NCBI GenBank assembly: GCA_018067325.1
Contig: JAGPUU010000100.1
Span: 1 to 9,553 of the forward strand
DNA: 9,553 nt
Direction of reading: 5' to 3'
Origin: Amphritea sp.
Lineage (GTDB): Bacteria > Pseudomonadota > Gammaproteobacteria > Pseudomonadales > Balneatricaceae
Part shown: positions 1-5,294 of the stretch, piece by piece
How positions within the stretch are numbered: position 1 is the first letter of the stretch
Layout: each line of letters starts with the position of its first letter
Notes under the pieces: model-generated
The model's input: only the letters and a program-made list of their open reading frames with translations
Databases searched by the model: none
Told to the model about the DNA's origin: nothing
Position numbers and translations under genes: made by a program

Positions 1-722
1 TCACATTCAACACAGCCCCTGTTAACGAAGAAGGGTCAGTGATTATTCGCGGCCTTATTTCCAGGCCAGTAGGGGATGGGCCATTCCCAGCAGTAATAAT
101 TGCTCACGGTTGCTTTGGCGTTGAATCGAACCAACATTCCTGGGCACAGCGCCTGAATGACTGGGGATACGTAGCTATTATTGTTGATAGCTTTTCCCCC
201 AGAGATGTAAATACTGTTTGTGAAAGCCCACAGAAGGTCTCTCCGGAAGCGCGCGCTTGCGATGTATATGGAGCAGCCGCTTATCTTCGAAAGCAGCCTT
301 TCGTTAATCCAAAAAAAATTGCTATGATCGGGTTTTCACATGGAGGATGGACGGCACTCTATGTCACTCAGGATTACTTACCTGAGCAGGCAAGGGAAGA
401 ATCTATTCAAGCGGTGGTCTCATACTATCCATGGTGTGAAAATAAAAACCTCAAAACAACCACCACGCCTCTACTTGTCCTGGCAGGTAAAGCGGATGAT
501 TGGACCCCAGTAGAAAGGTGTTACAAGTATATTGATGCACAGGATAGCGGCTATCAAAAGAATATTACGCTAAAGGTTTATGATCAGGCCTATCATGGTT
601 TTGATGATTCAAGCATGGATCCGCCGGTGATTTATGACGGCTACACAATCGCCTACGACTCAAACGCTGCGACAAACTCAATTAAGGAAATAAAAGTTTT
701 CTTGGCTCGCTATTTAGAATAG
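1..722 (+). CDS. Dienelactone hydrolase family protein, 5' end cut by the window
   Basis: The frame is open from the first complete codon (position 3) to the TAG at 720-722, so the true start lies upstream. A GTG at 39 is possible, but it falls inside what looks like the family's first beta-strand, so I do not take it as the start. The product is an alpha/beta hydrolase. It shows an oxyanion-type HGCFG motif (nt 105-119), a nucleophile elbow GFSHGG with Ser at 336-338, an acid candidate in the ADDWTP motif (second Asp at 498-500) and His in AYHGF at 594-596. The nucleophile is Ser rather than the Cys of classical dienelactone hydrolase, as in many members of this broad family, so the substrate cannot be told. 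A signal peptide could lie in the missing part. It converges on the mercury-type cassette and is unlikely to share its regulation. Fold assignment is secure; function is not. Confidence 0.85.
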   Translation, partial: TFNTAPVNEEGSVIIRGLISRPVGDGPFPAVIIAHGCFGVESNQHSWAQRLNDWGYVAIIVDSFSPRDVNTVCESPQKVSPEARACDVYGAAAYLRKQPFVNPKKIAMIGFSHGGWTALYVTQDYLPEQAREESIQAVVSYYPWCENKNLKTTTTPLLVLAGKADDWTPVERCYKYIDAQDSGYQKNITLKVYDQAYHGFDDSSMDPPVIYDGYTIAYDSNAATNSIKEIKVFLARYLE

Positions 723-767
723 CTAGCCAAAAAAGAGGCCTTAATGGATGATTTTTTTTCGAGAAAG

Positions 768-968
768 CTAATTACTGTATCGCTGCATTAAGGCATAGAG
801 TGTTATGCAGATAAAGATTCCAAGCAGGGGCAGAAGCACATAATCGAGATAGCCAACAAACGAGGCCAAGCCTATTGCGCTGAGCAAAATCACCAGAATG
901 GGGGTGAAGCAGCAAATGGCGGCAATAACTGTTCCGATGAGGCCGGTCTTGAGTAATGATTTAGGCAT
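768..968 (-). CDS. merF: MerF-type mercuric ion transporter, short form (66 aa)
   Basis: MerF is a small inner-membrane protein that carries Hg(II) into the cytoplasm. This 66-residue product has two hydrophobic helices (about 8-33 and 39-61). The MerF hallmark is present: a vicinal Cys19-Cys20 pair followed by FTP in helix 1, then GYLDYVLLPLL entering helix 2. I chose the ATG at 966-968 because AAGGA lies 8 nt upstream and homology begins there; the frame extends to 1043, but that part overlaps the preceding gene. Known MerF proteins are about 80 aa and carry a second Cys pair near the C-terminus. Here the protein ends in QRYSN directly after helix 2 and lacks that pair, though helix 2 contains Cys54. 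It is the last gene of the cassette, 19 bp after the GDCCVxC gene. Confidence 0.85.
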   Translation of the reverse strand: MPKSLLKTGLIGTVIAAICCFTPILVILLSAIGLASFVGYLDYVLLPLLGIFICITLYALMQRYSN

Positions 969-987
969 TCTGTTTTTCCTTATCTGC

Positions 988-1203
988 TTACTTTGAACAG
1001 CAGCTTGTTCCTTCCTGTATTGGAGGGCATGGCGTTGTGCCATAAGAACAATAAACGCAGCAATCGCCCTTTAGTGGCTTAAGAAGAACGCCGCACCCTT
1101 CGCATTCATAGAACCATTGGCAGGCATCGGTTGGCATTATTTCAGTTTTTGAGTGATCACACTGCGGACAGGTGATAGTTGACTCTAAAATTATATTTCC
1201 CAT
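988..1203 (-). CDS. GDCCVxC domain-containing small cysteine-rich protein
   Basis: This 71-residue protein contains 11 cysteines. An N-terminal CPQC pair (12, 15), then Cys28, Cys34 and Cys37 (CEGC), look like a zinc-ribbon-like metal site. They are followed by the family signature GDCCVYCSYG (47-55) with PCPPIQ, and a terminal SCCSK with another vicinal pair (68, 69). From memory, the family is named GDCCVxC domain-containing (seleno)protein because some members carry selenocysteine; this one reads Cys throughout. Members are often found beside mercury genes, but their biochemical role is not established to my knowledge. Metal or Hg(II) handling is an inference from the cysteines, the mer-type promoter directly upstream and merF directly downstream. 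The start is supported by GAGGAG with a 7-nt spacer before ATG. No signal peptide is seen, so it is probably cytoplasmic. Confidence 0.85.
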   Translation of the reverse strand: MGNIILESTITCPQCDHSKTEIMPTDACQWFYECEGCGVLLKPLKGDCCVYCSYGTTPCPPIQEGTSCCSK

Positions 1204-1274
1204 GACTACTCTCCTCTAAGGGAATCTAACCGACTAGATGATGCGGTGTAGGTAAACCCCAAGCTACAAACATG

Positions 1275-1306
1275 AGTATAAACTCCGTACCATGGTACGG
1301 AATCAA
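1275..1306 (-). promoter_or_regulatory. MerR operator and mer-type promoter
   Basis: Read on the - strand, TTGATT (1301-1306, -35) and TATACT (1275-1280, -10, one mismatch to consensus) are separated by 20 bp. The spacer contains most of the perfect palindrome TCCGTACCATGGTACGGA (1284-1301). This is the known MerR-family design: an overlong spacer with a dyad, where activator twists DNA to align the elements. The half-site CCGTAC matches the Tn501-type mer operator as I remember it. The promoter would give a leader of about 65 nt before the GDCCVxC gene. It begins 8 bp after the merR stop, so MerR activates the two downstream genes but does not obviously control itself from this site. Confidence 0.9.
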
Positions 1307-1313
1307 GTGAGAA

Positions 1314-1718
1314 TTACTTATCTTGAGAGATGGCTTCAATAATGGGGCAAGTAGAATTGCCATTGTTGCTTTCACAGGAAGCAATAAGTGTTTCGAGGGT
1401 TGTTGCAATCGATTGAAGGTCTTTGATCTTACCCGTTACATCGTCAAGCTTGCTGGACGCCAGTTGTCTGGTTTCATCACAGTTCATCTCTTCCAGAGAG
1501 AGTAGTGTTTTAATTTCGGCAAGGTTGAATCCAAGTTGCTTTGCTCGTTGAATAAATCTAAGTTGCTGGAGGTCTTCATGGGTGTATGAACGATAGCCAA
1601 TAGCTGGTTTTGGAGGCTGAGGTATGAGTCCTATGCGTTGATAGTACCTGATAGTTTCAACGCCGACTCCCGCATCTCTTGCAGCGGCACTGATTGTAAA
1701 TTTGGCCATTGGCTTCAT
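1314..1718 (-). CDS. merR: Mercury-responsive MerR transcriptional regulator
   Basis: This 134-residue MerR-family regulator has an N-terminal winged helix-turn-helix (about 7-75, with ETIRYYQRIGL), a long dimerisation helix (about 85-115) and a C-terminal metal-binding loop. The three Hg(II) ligands of Tn501 MerR (Cys82, Cys117, Cys126) are matched by Cys80, Cys115 and Cys124 with identical spacings of 35 and 9, and the ending STCPII fits the family. That separates it from CueR, ZntR and SoxR types. The start is taken as ATG at 1716-1718; ATG at 1707-1709 (residue 4) is a real alternative, since neither has a good Shine-Dalgarno and an in-frame TGA lies two codons upstream of the first. Unlike Tn21/Tn501, it is co-directional with its target genes, and the operator lies downstream of it. 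No clear promoter of its own was found. Confidence 0.92.
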   Translation of the reverse strand: MKPMAKFTISAAARDAGVGVETIRYYQRIGLIPQPPKPAIGYRSYTHEDLQQLRFIQRAKQLGFNLAEIKTLLSLEEMNCDETRQLASSKLDDVTGKIKDLQSIATTLETLIASCESNNGNSTCPIIEAISQDK

Positions 1719-1732
1719 ATATCACATGTGGT

Positions 1733-1754
1733 TTGGTAGTGGATTCACTACCAA
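1733..1754. repeat. Perfect 9-bp inverted repeat upstream of merR
   Basis: TTGGTAGTG (1733-1741) and CACTACCAA (1746-1754) are exact inverse complements separated by GATT. The repeat lies 14 bp before the merR start, where it could act as an operator or as a hairpin in the merR leader. It does not resemble the mer operator and has no T-tract that would make it a terminator. A second, weaker dyad follows immediately: CTATAAC (1755-1761) and GTTATAG (1773-1779). Confidence 0.55.
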
Positions 1755-1990
1755 CTATAACCGTGATTAGCCGTTATAGAGAATTAGGTCGTTATTTAAC
1801 CGTTTTGCTTTTTCTAACAACGAGCAAGTCGAGAAGCGGCGTTTTAGCCACTTATTCTTTCTCTAGTCCCTAACCCCCGCCTCTTTCTGCAGAATCTAGG
1901 ATCAGTCTTGCATTGTGTCCGTTGTGATGAAAAGTATAAAGATAGAGATGTAGCGATGATGAAGGCGTATAGAAGCCAATGCTAGGACAA
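1755..1990. other. Gene-poor stretch upstream of merR
   Basis: No intact coding region is supported here. The stretch contains the 7-bp dyad at 1755-1779 and must hold the merR promoter, but no -35/-10 pair on the - strand is convincing; TATAAC (complement of 1773-1778) lacks a good -35. On +, a short open frame ending at 1985 reads CVRCDEKYKDRDVAMM near its end, but I do not recognise it and no start or ribosome site supports it. With the flavoprotein gene fragment that follows, this looks like decayed DNA. Confidence 0.4.
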
Positions 1991-2241
1991 ATGAATAACG
2001 AAAAGTTATAGCAGCTGGCGCAACGATTTCGCGACTGGAAAATACAGCCCAGCGGCACGAAGGCTATCTCACAGCGGATTTGACTTTAGATGGTATCGAC
2101 ATTAATGAGGTTAGCTCTAAGACCTTTGAGGTCGGTGCTGTATTTGTCGGTGAGTGCATAGATGTGACAGGTCACTTAGATGGGCACGATTATCATTGGG
2201 CGTGGACCAGTAGCTTTGGTGCGGGGGAGATGTGCAACTGA
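1991..2241 (+). pseudogene. Decayed 3' fragment of an HI0933/YhiN-type NAD(P)/FAD-dependent oxidoreductase
   Basis: Two frames together give the C-terminus of the HI0933/YhiN (BaiN-like) flavoprotein family. In the first frame, from about 1991, NEKL is followed by an in-frame TAG (2009-2011) and then QLAQRFRDWKIQPSGT. Near 2057-2060 homology moves to another frame that gives EGYLTADLTLDGIDINEVSS, then KTFE, VGAVFVGECIDVTGHL and HWAWTSS, ending at TGA 2239-2241. The pattern PSGT-EGY, SSKT, VGE-x-DVTGHL and WAW is diagnostic of this family's FAD-binding C-terminus. Family members are roughly 390-400 aa, so only about a fifth remains. The conserved GGxNFQWAW is altered to DGHDYHWAW. A stop, a frameshift of one base and the missing N-terminal part make it a non-functional relic. 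A functional copy may exist elsewhere. Confidence 0.75.
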
Positions 2242-2272
2242 ACACACTGCGGGTTTAGGTAAGAAGAATAGT

Positions 2273-2290
2273 AGTATACGCTCGTATACT
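2273..2290. repeat. 8-bp inverted repeat, possible operator
   Basis: AGTATACG (2273-2280) and CGTATACT (2283-2290) are perfect inverse complements with a 2-bp centre. The dyad lies about 60 bp before the Mrr-like gene, where a promoter is expected. TATATT at 2298-2303 could be a -10 element, but no -35 fits, so the regulatory role is speculative. Confidence 0.4.
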
Positions 2291-2350
2291 TAAGCTCTAT
2301 ATTCTCTGCTTTATCAAACGAGCAACAGTATTTTAAAAGGTGATTAATTT

Positions 2351-2932
2351 ATGAAGTTTAAGATGGCTAAAGGGTCGTTGTTCGCAGTGTTATTGCGATC
2401 CACTTGGTGGTATAGCGTACTCATTGGTTTGTTCATTTTATTGATCAGTTTGGCTGCAACAGATGCGCAATATGTGATTGTGAGCATTGTCGCTTCAATG
2501 CCGTTTTTTGTAATAGGCGGTTTCGCTGGATTTAAGCAATTGCAGCAACCTTCACAAAAACGGGTGTTGGAAGTATCTCAGCAAGCGAGAAATATGTCGG
2601 CAGGGGTCATCTCTGAAAAAATAGCGGCTAACTATATAAAAAGTGGTTACCAGTCGAGTACGTTTAAAGGTAATGGTGCGGATTTAGAGCTCGTCCGCGG
2701 TCATCGAAAGCTGTTGTTGTGCAGTAAGCGATTTAAAGCGGCGAATACGGGAATAGAGCCGTTGAAGCTGTTAGTGGCAGCAGGTGAAACAACAGAGGCA
2801 ATAGGCTACCTTTACCTAACGCTGGGTGAAGTTTCAGCCTCTGCACACAATTATGCTCAAAAGAATAACATCGAGATAATTCAGTCAAGCAGACTCGCGA
2901 TGTTGTTTGATGGCAAGGCGAAGATTAACTGA
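2351..2932 (+). CDS. Two-helix membrane protein with Mrr-like (restriction endonuclease fold) domain
   Basis: This is a 193-residue protein. The N-terminus has an MKFKMAKGSLFAVLLRSTWW segment, then two hydrophobic helices (about 20-37 and 43-61). A soluble domain (about 75-190) resembles the Mrr/RecB-like nuclease fold found in a family of proteobacterial proteins often labelled restriction endonuclease. The expected catalytic pattern is Asp, then Glu/Gln-x-Lys on the next strand. Here Asp111 is followed by Cys124-Ser-Lys126, so the acidic or amide position is replaced and nuclease activity is doubtful. No methylase or specificity gene is nearby, so it is not a classical restriction system. 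AAGGTG about 9 nt before ATG supports the start. It ends 2 bp from the stop of the convergent esterase gene. The function is unknown. Confidence 0.75.
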   Translation: MKFKMAKGSLFAVLLRSTWWYSVLIGLFILLISLAATDAQYVIVSIVASMPFFVIGGFAGFKQLQQPSQKRVLEVSQQARNMSAGVISEKIAANYIKSGYQSSTFKGNGADLELVRGHRKLLLCSKRFKAANTGIEPLKLLVAAGETTEAIGYLYLTLGEVSASAHNYAQKNNIEIIQSSRLAMLFDGKAKIN

Positions 2933-2934
2933 AT

Positions 2935-3696
2935 TTACTTATTCAGGTAATTCAAAACCAATTTTGTAAAAACCGTAGCCTTCTCAGCATGGGGCCAATG
3001 CCCTGCATCTTTTATTAGCCGGTAATCCGCCTTTGGAAACAGTTTTAGTATCTGGTCGCGGTAATCGGTGGTGATGTAGTTTGAATTTTCGCCTTTGATA
3101 AACAGCATCGGGTTTTCGAAAGCGGGGCCTGTCGGTGCTTTGCTTATCTCATCGTAGCAGGCTTCCAGTACTGGCAAGTTCATTCGCCAGGCAAAGTCTT
3201 TTGCTTCAGTGCGATAGAGGTTAGTAAGCAGAAACTGCCTGACACTGAGTTCCTCTACATGCTGACTTAGTTGTTTGTCAGCATCGCCACGGGATTTTAG
3301 GTTGTTCAGATCGACGGCGTTGAGACCGGTAAAAACATCACCGTGATGATTGGGGTACTGCACCGGGGCGATATCCACAACGATTAGCTTCTTGACCCGC
3401 TGGGGATTGTTCATCGCTAGTTGCATGGCGACTTTACCACCCATGGAATGACCCAGGATATGGGCGTTTTCCAGGTTGTACTGGTCCATCAGTTCAATAA
3501 TGTTATCGGCCATCAGAGGATAGCTGGTTCTGTCTGTATGGGGAGAACGGCCATGGTTGGGCAGATCGATGGCGTAGACAGTAAAGTGATCTGCCAGGGC
3601 TTTGATTTGACCACTCCAGTTTGACTGGGTGCCAAACAGACCGTGCATGATGACCAGTGGGGCTCCGCTACCGGAGATCTGTACATTCAGTTGCAT
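2935..3696 (-). CDS. ybfF: YbfF-type alpha/beta hydrolase (esterase)
   Basis: This 253-residue cytoplasmic alpha/beta hydrolase is close in length and motif order to E. coli YbfF, an esterase active on acyl-CoA and short esters in vitro. It shows the oxyanion motif HGLFGTQSNW (18-27), DLPNHGRS (44-51), nucleophile elbow GHSMGG with Ser84, VVDIAPVQYP with Asp108 and AGHWPH with His233. The Ser-to-Asp distance of 24 equals that of YbfF (Ser89, Asp113). No signal peptide is present. The start has GGAG with about 8 nt spacing. It lies downstream of the FKBP gene on the same strand, but a terminator sits between them and ends 14 bp before this start, so expression depends on read-through or on a promoter I could not identify. 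Confidence 0.9.
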   Translation of the reverse strand: MQLNVQISGSGAPLVIMHGLFGTQSNWSGQIKALADHFTVYAIDLPNHGRSPHTDRTSYPLMADNIIELMDQYNLENAHILGHSMGGKVAMQLAMNNPQRVKKLIVVDIAPVQYPNHHGDVFTGLNAVDLNNLKSRGDADKQLSQHVEELSVRQFLLTNLYRTEAKDFAWRMNLPVLEACYDEISKAPTGPAFENPMLFIKGENSNYITTDYRDQILKLFPKADYRLIKDAGHWPHAEKATVFTKLVLNYLNK

Positions 3697-3709
3697 TATT
3701 TCTCTCCAT

Positions 3710-3743
3710 AAAAAAGACCGGGGCGTTAACGCTACCGGTCTTT
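3710..3743 (-). terminator. Rho-independent terminator after the FKBP gene
   Basis: AAAGACCGG (3713-3721) and CCGGTCTTT (3735-3743) form a perfect 9-bp stem. The loop contains a self-complementary GCGTTAACGC (3723-3732) that can extend the hairpin. Read on the - strand, the stem ends in a run of six T (complement of 3710-3715), as expected for termination of the FKBP transcript. On + there is only a short TTTATTT tail, so any activity in that direction would be weaker. Confidence 0.85.
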
Positions 3744-3777
3744 ATTTGATCATATCAGATCTTTTCAGATGAAGTGC

Positions 3778-4404
3778 TTACAGAAGGTCTAGCAGCTCTA
3801 CATCAAATACCAGCGTAGCGTATGGAGGGATGCCGCCTGGAGAGCCCTGTGCGCCGTATGCCAGCTGATATGGAACTGTCAGACGCCACTTGGCACCTTT
3901 AGTCATCAGCTGAAGAGCTTCTGTCCAGCCAGCGATTACGCCGCCAACAGGAAATTCAGCAGGCTGGCCACGGTCATAAGAGCTATCGAATACTTTGCCA
4001 TCGGTGAATGTACCGTGGTAATGAGTACGTACAGTCGATTCAGGTGTTGGGCTTTCGCCGCCTTCTTCACCGGCATTGATGATTTCGTACTGCAGGCCAG
4101 AATCGGTAACGAATACTTCTTCACGCTGAGCGTTCTTTTCCAGGAACATCTCACCTTCAGCGGCTGCTTCTTTAGCTAGCTTTTCAGCTTGCTCTTGCAT
4201 ACGGCCCTGAATCTCGTTGAATGCAGCTTGGATCTTATCGCCTTCAATGCTCAGCTCTGCGCCAGCAAAAGACTCTCTGATGCCTGCGACGACAGCTTCC
4301 AGCTCTACGCCTTCAAAGCTTTGAGTTGCCAAGTGATCGCCCATTTGACGGCCGATACCGTAGCTGGCGATCTGTTCAGTTGTTTCAAATTTAATTTCAG
4401 ACAT
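3778..4404 (-). CDS. fklB: FklB-type FKBP peptidyl-prolyl cis-trans isomerase
   Basis: This 208-residue enzyme matches the layout of E. coli FklB (FKBP22, 206 aa). An N-terminal helical dimerisation domain (about 1-92, starting with the TxEQASYGIGxQ-like segment) is followed by a C-terminal FKBP domain (about 98-208). Active-site-type residues are visible: Tyr129 in HYHG, Phe139-Asp140 in KVFDSS, GVIAGW (155-160), LAYG (181-184) and IPPYATLVFDVEL (192-204). No signal peptide is present, so it is more FklB-like (cytoplasmic) than FkpA-like (periplasmic), although its charge-rich N-domain resembles both. It catalyses proline isomerisation and assists folding. It starts 50 bp after the M23 peptidase stop. 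TATGAT (complement of 4444-4449) is a possible -10 in that gap without a clear -35. Confidence 0.9.
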   Translation of the reverse strand: MSEIKFETTEQIASYGIGRQMGDHLATQSFEGVELEAVVAGIRESFAGAELSIEGDKIQAAFNEIQGRMQEQAEKLAKEAAAEGEMFLEKNAQREEVFVTDSGLQYEIINAGEEGGESPTPESTVRTHYHGTFTDGKVFDSSYDRGQPAEFPVGGVIAGWTEALQLMTKGAKWRLTVPYQLAYGAQGSPGGIPPYATLVFDVELLDLL

Positions 4405-4454
4405 GATTACTCTGTCGTTTCGGTTTTAAGAACGGCGAAGCCTATCATATTCCC

Positions 4455-5285
4455 TTACTCTTTAACAAAAAGAAGCGGGTCTACACGGGTGTTATTCAGG
4501 CTAACGCTCCAGTGAAGGTGAGGGCCAGTTACCCGGCCTGTCTTACCGATAGCGCCAATGCGGTCTCCCGTGTTGAGCTGGTCGCCGATCTTTACATCGA
4601 TCTTACTCATGTGACAGTACATAGTCGTCAGGCCATAACCGTGATCGATAATTACGGTGTTACCGTTAAAAAAGTACTCTCCAACGGCGACGACTTTACC
4701 CGGAGAGGGGGTACTAATTGCACCGCCTTGTCCCCCTGCTATATCCAAACCGCTGTGTGGATTACGAGGTTGTTCATTGAAAAAACGTTTGAGTCCGAAG
4801 GGGCTGCTAAAGCGACCACTGGCGGGAAGATTAAAGTTAAGGCTTTCGATCTCTGGGCTAGTCCAGGATGTGAATGCTGCAACCATCTCATTCTTTTCCC
4901 GTTTATATCGTTCCAGGTCCTGCGTGTTTGGGTTTACATGGCGCTTATTGGTGACCGTCAGTCGCTGCTCTTCGTAAGCTTTATCTTTAATACGGAAAGG
5001 GAAGCGCTGGCCATCAGCCTTCATTAGTTGCTCAGCTGAGGCTTTAGCTGATAATGGAATGCCGATGATCGCCAGCCAGGGAGACTGTTGCGCATATTCA
5101 GTGTTTTTACTGGATACGACCATTACCCGGTTACCACGATACCAGGCTGAGGGGGCGGCCTGAGTGTTAAGTCCGTTCAGAGATATCATCGCGATACCTC
5201 CGGGTACCCGTGATTCTTCCGGAAGTTCAAAAGCAAAAGCGTTGATACTGATAATCAGACTGAATACTAAACTGGCGAGGCGCAT
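4455..5285 (-). CDS. Secreted M23 family (LytM-type) metallopeptidase
   Basis: This 276-residue exported protein has a signal peptide of about 18-19 residues (hydrophobic LASLVFSLIISINAFA). A beta-rich N-terminal domain (about 25-110) is followed by a linker and a C-terminal LytM/M23 domain (about 155-270). Zinc ligands are intact: His177 and Asp181 in HSGLD, and His258 in the HLH motif (256-258); His225 in YCHM is the other catalytic His. With all ligands present it should be an active peptidoglycan endopeptidase in the periplasm, unlike degenerate activators such as EnvC or NlpD. No LysM or coiled-coil domain is seen. The start is 9 bp after the xseA stop, and AAGGA overlaps that TAA, so the two genes are probably transcribed and translationally coupled together. 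Its exact substrate bond is unknown. Confidence 0.9.
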   Translation of the reverse strand: MRLASLVFSLIISINAFAFELPEESRVPGGIAMISLNGLNTQAAPSAWYRGNRVMVVSSKNTEYAQQSPWLAIIGIPLSAKASAEQLMKADGQRFPFRIKDKAYEEQRLTVTNKRHVNPNTQDLERYKREKNEMVAAFTSWTSPEIESLNFNLPASGRFSSPFGLKRFFNEQPRNPHSGLDIAGGQGGAISTPSPGKVVAVGEYFFNGNTVIIDHGYGLTTMYCHMSKIDVKIGDQLNTGDRIGAIGKTGRVTGPHLHWSVSLNNTRVDPLLFVKE

Positions 5286-5294
5286 GGGATTTCC

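Noticed and set aside
723..767. Possible bidirectional terminator between the convergent hydrolase and merF genes
   Set aside because: There are A and T runs (729-734, 752-759), but no GC-containing stem between them; the only pairing is weak A-T.
969..1043. Longer 91-residue version of MerF starting at 1043
   Set aside because: The extension overlaps the GDCCVxC coding region, is not hydrophobic or MerF-like, and the ATG at 968 has a good Shine-Dalgarno.
1790..1870. Possible integron attC-like sequence around TCTAACAACGAG
   Set aside because: The core sites do not fit RYYYAAC and GTTRRRY with proper inner boxes, and no gene cassette or integrase is present.
1880..1985. Short + strand frame ending in CVRCDEKYKDRDVAMM and a few more residues
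   Set aside because: It looks protein-like with a CxxC, but it has no ribosome site or convincing start, and I recognise no family. It may be a remnant or chance.
4189..5027. Long + strand open frames opposite the FKBP and M23 genes
   Set aside because: They lie opposite well-supported genes and encode compositionally odd, unrecognisable proteins.
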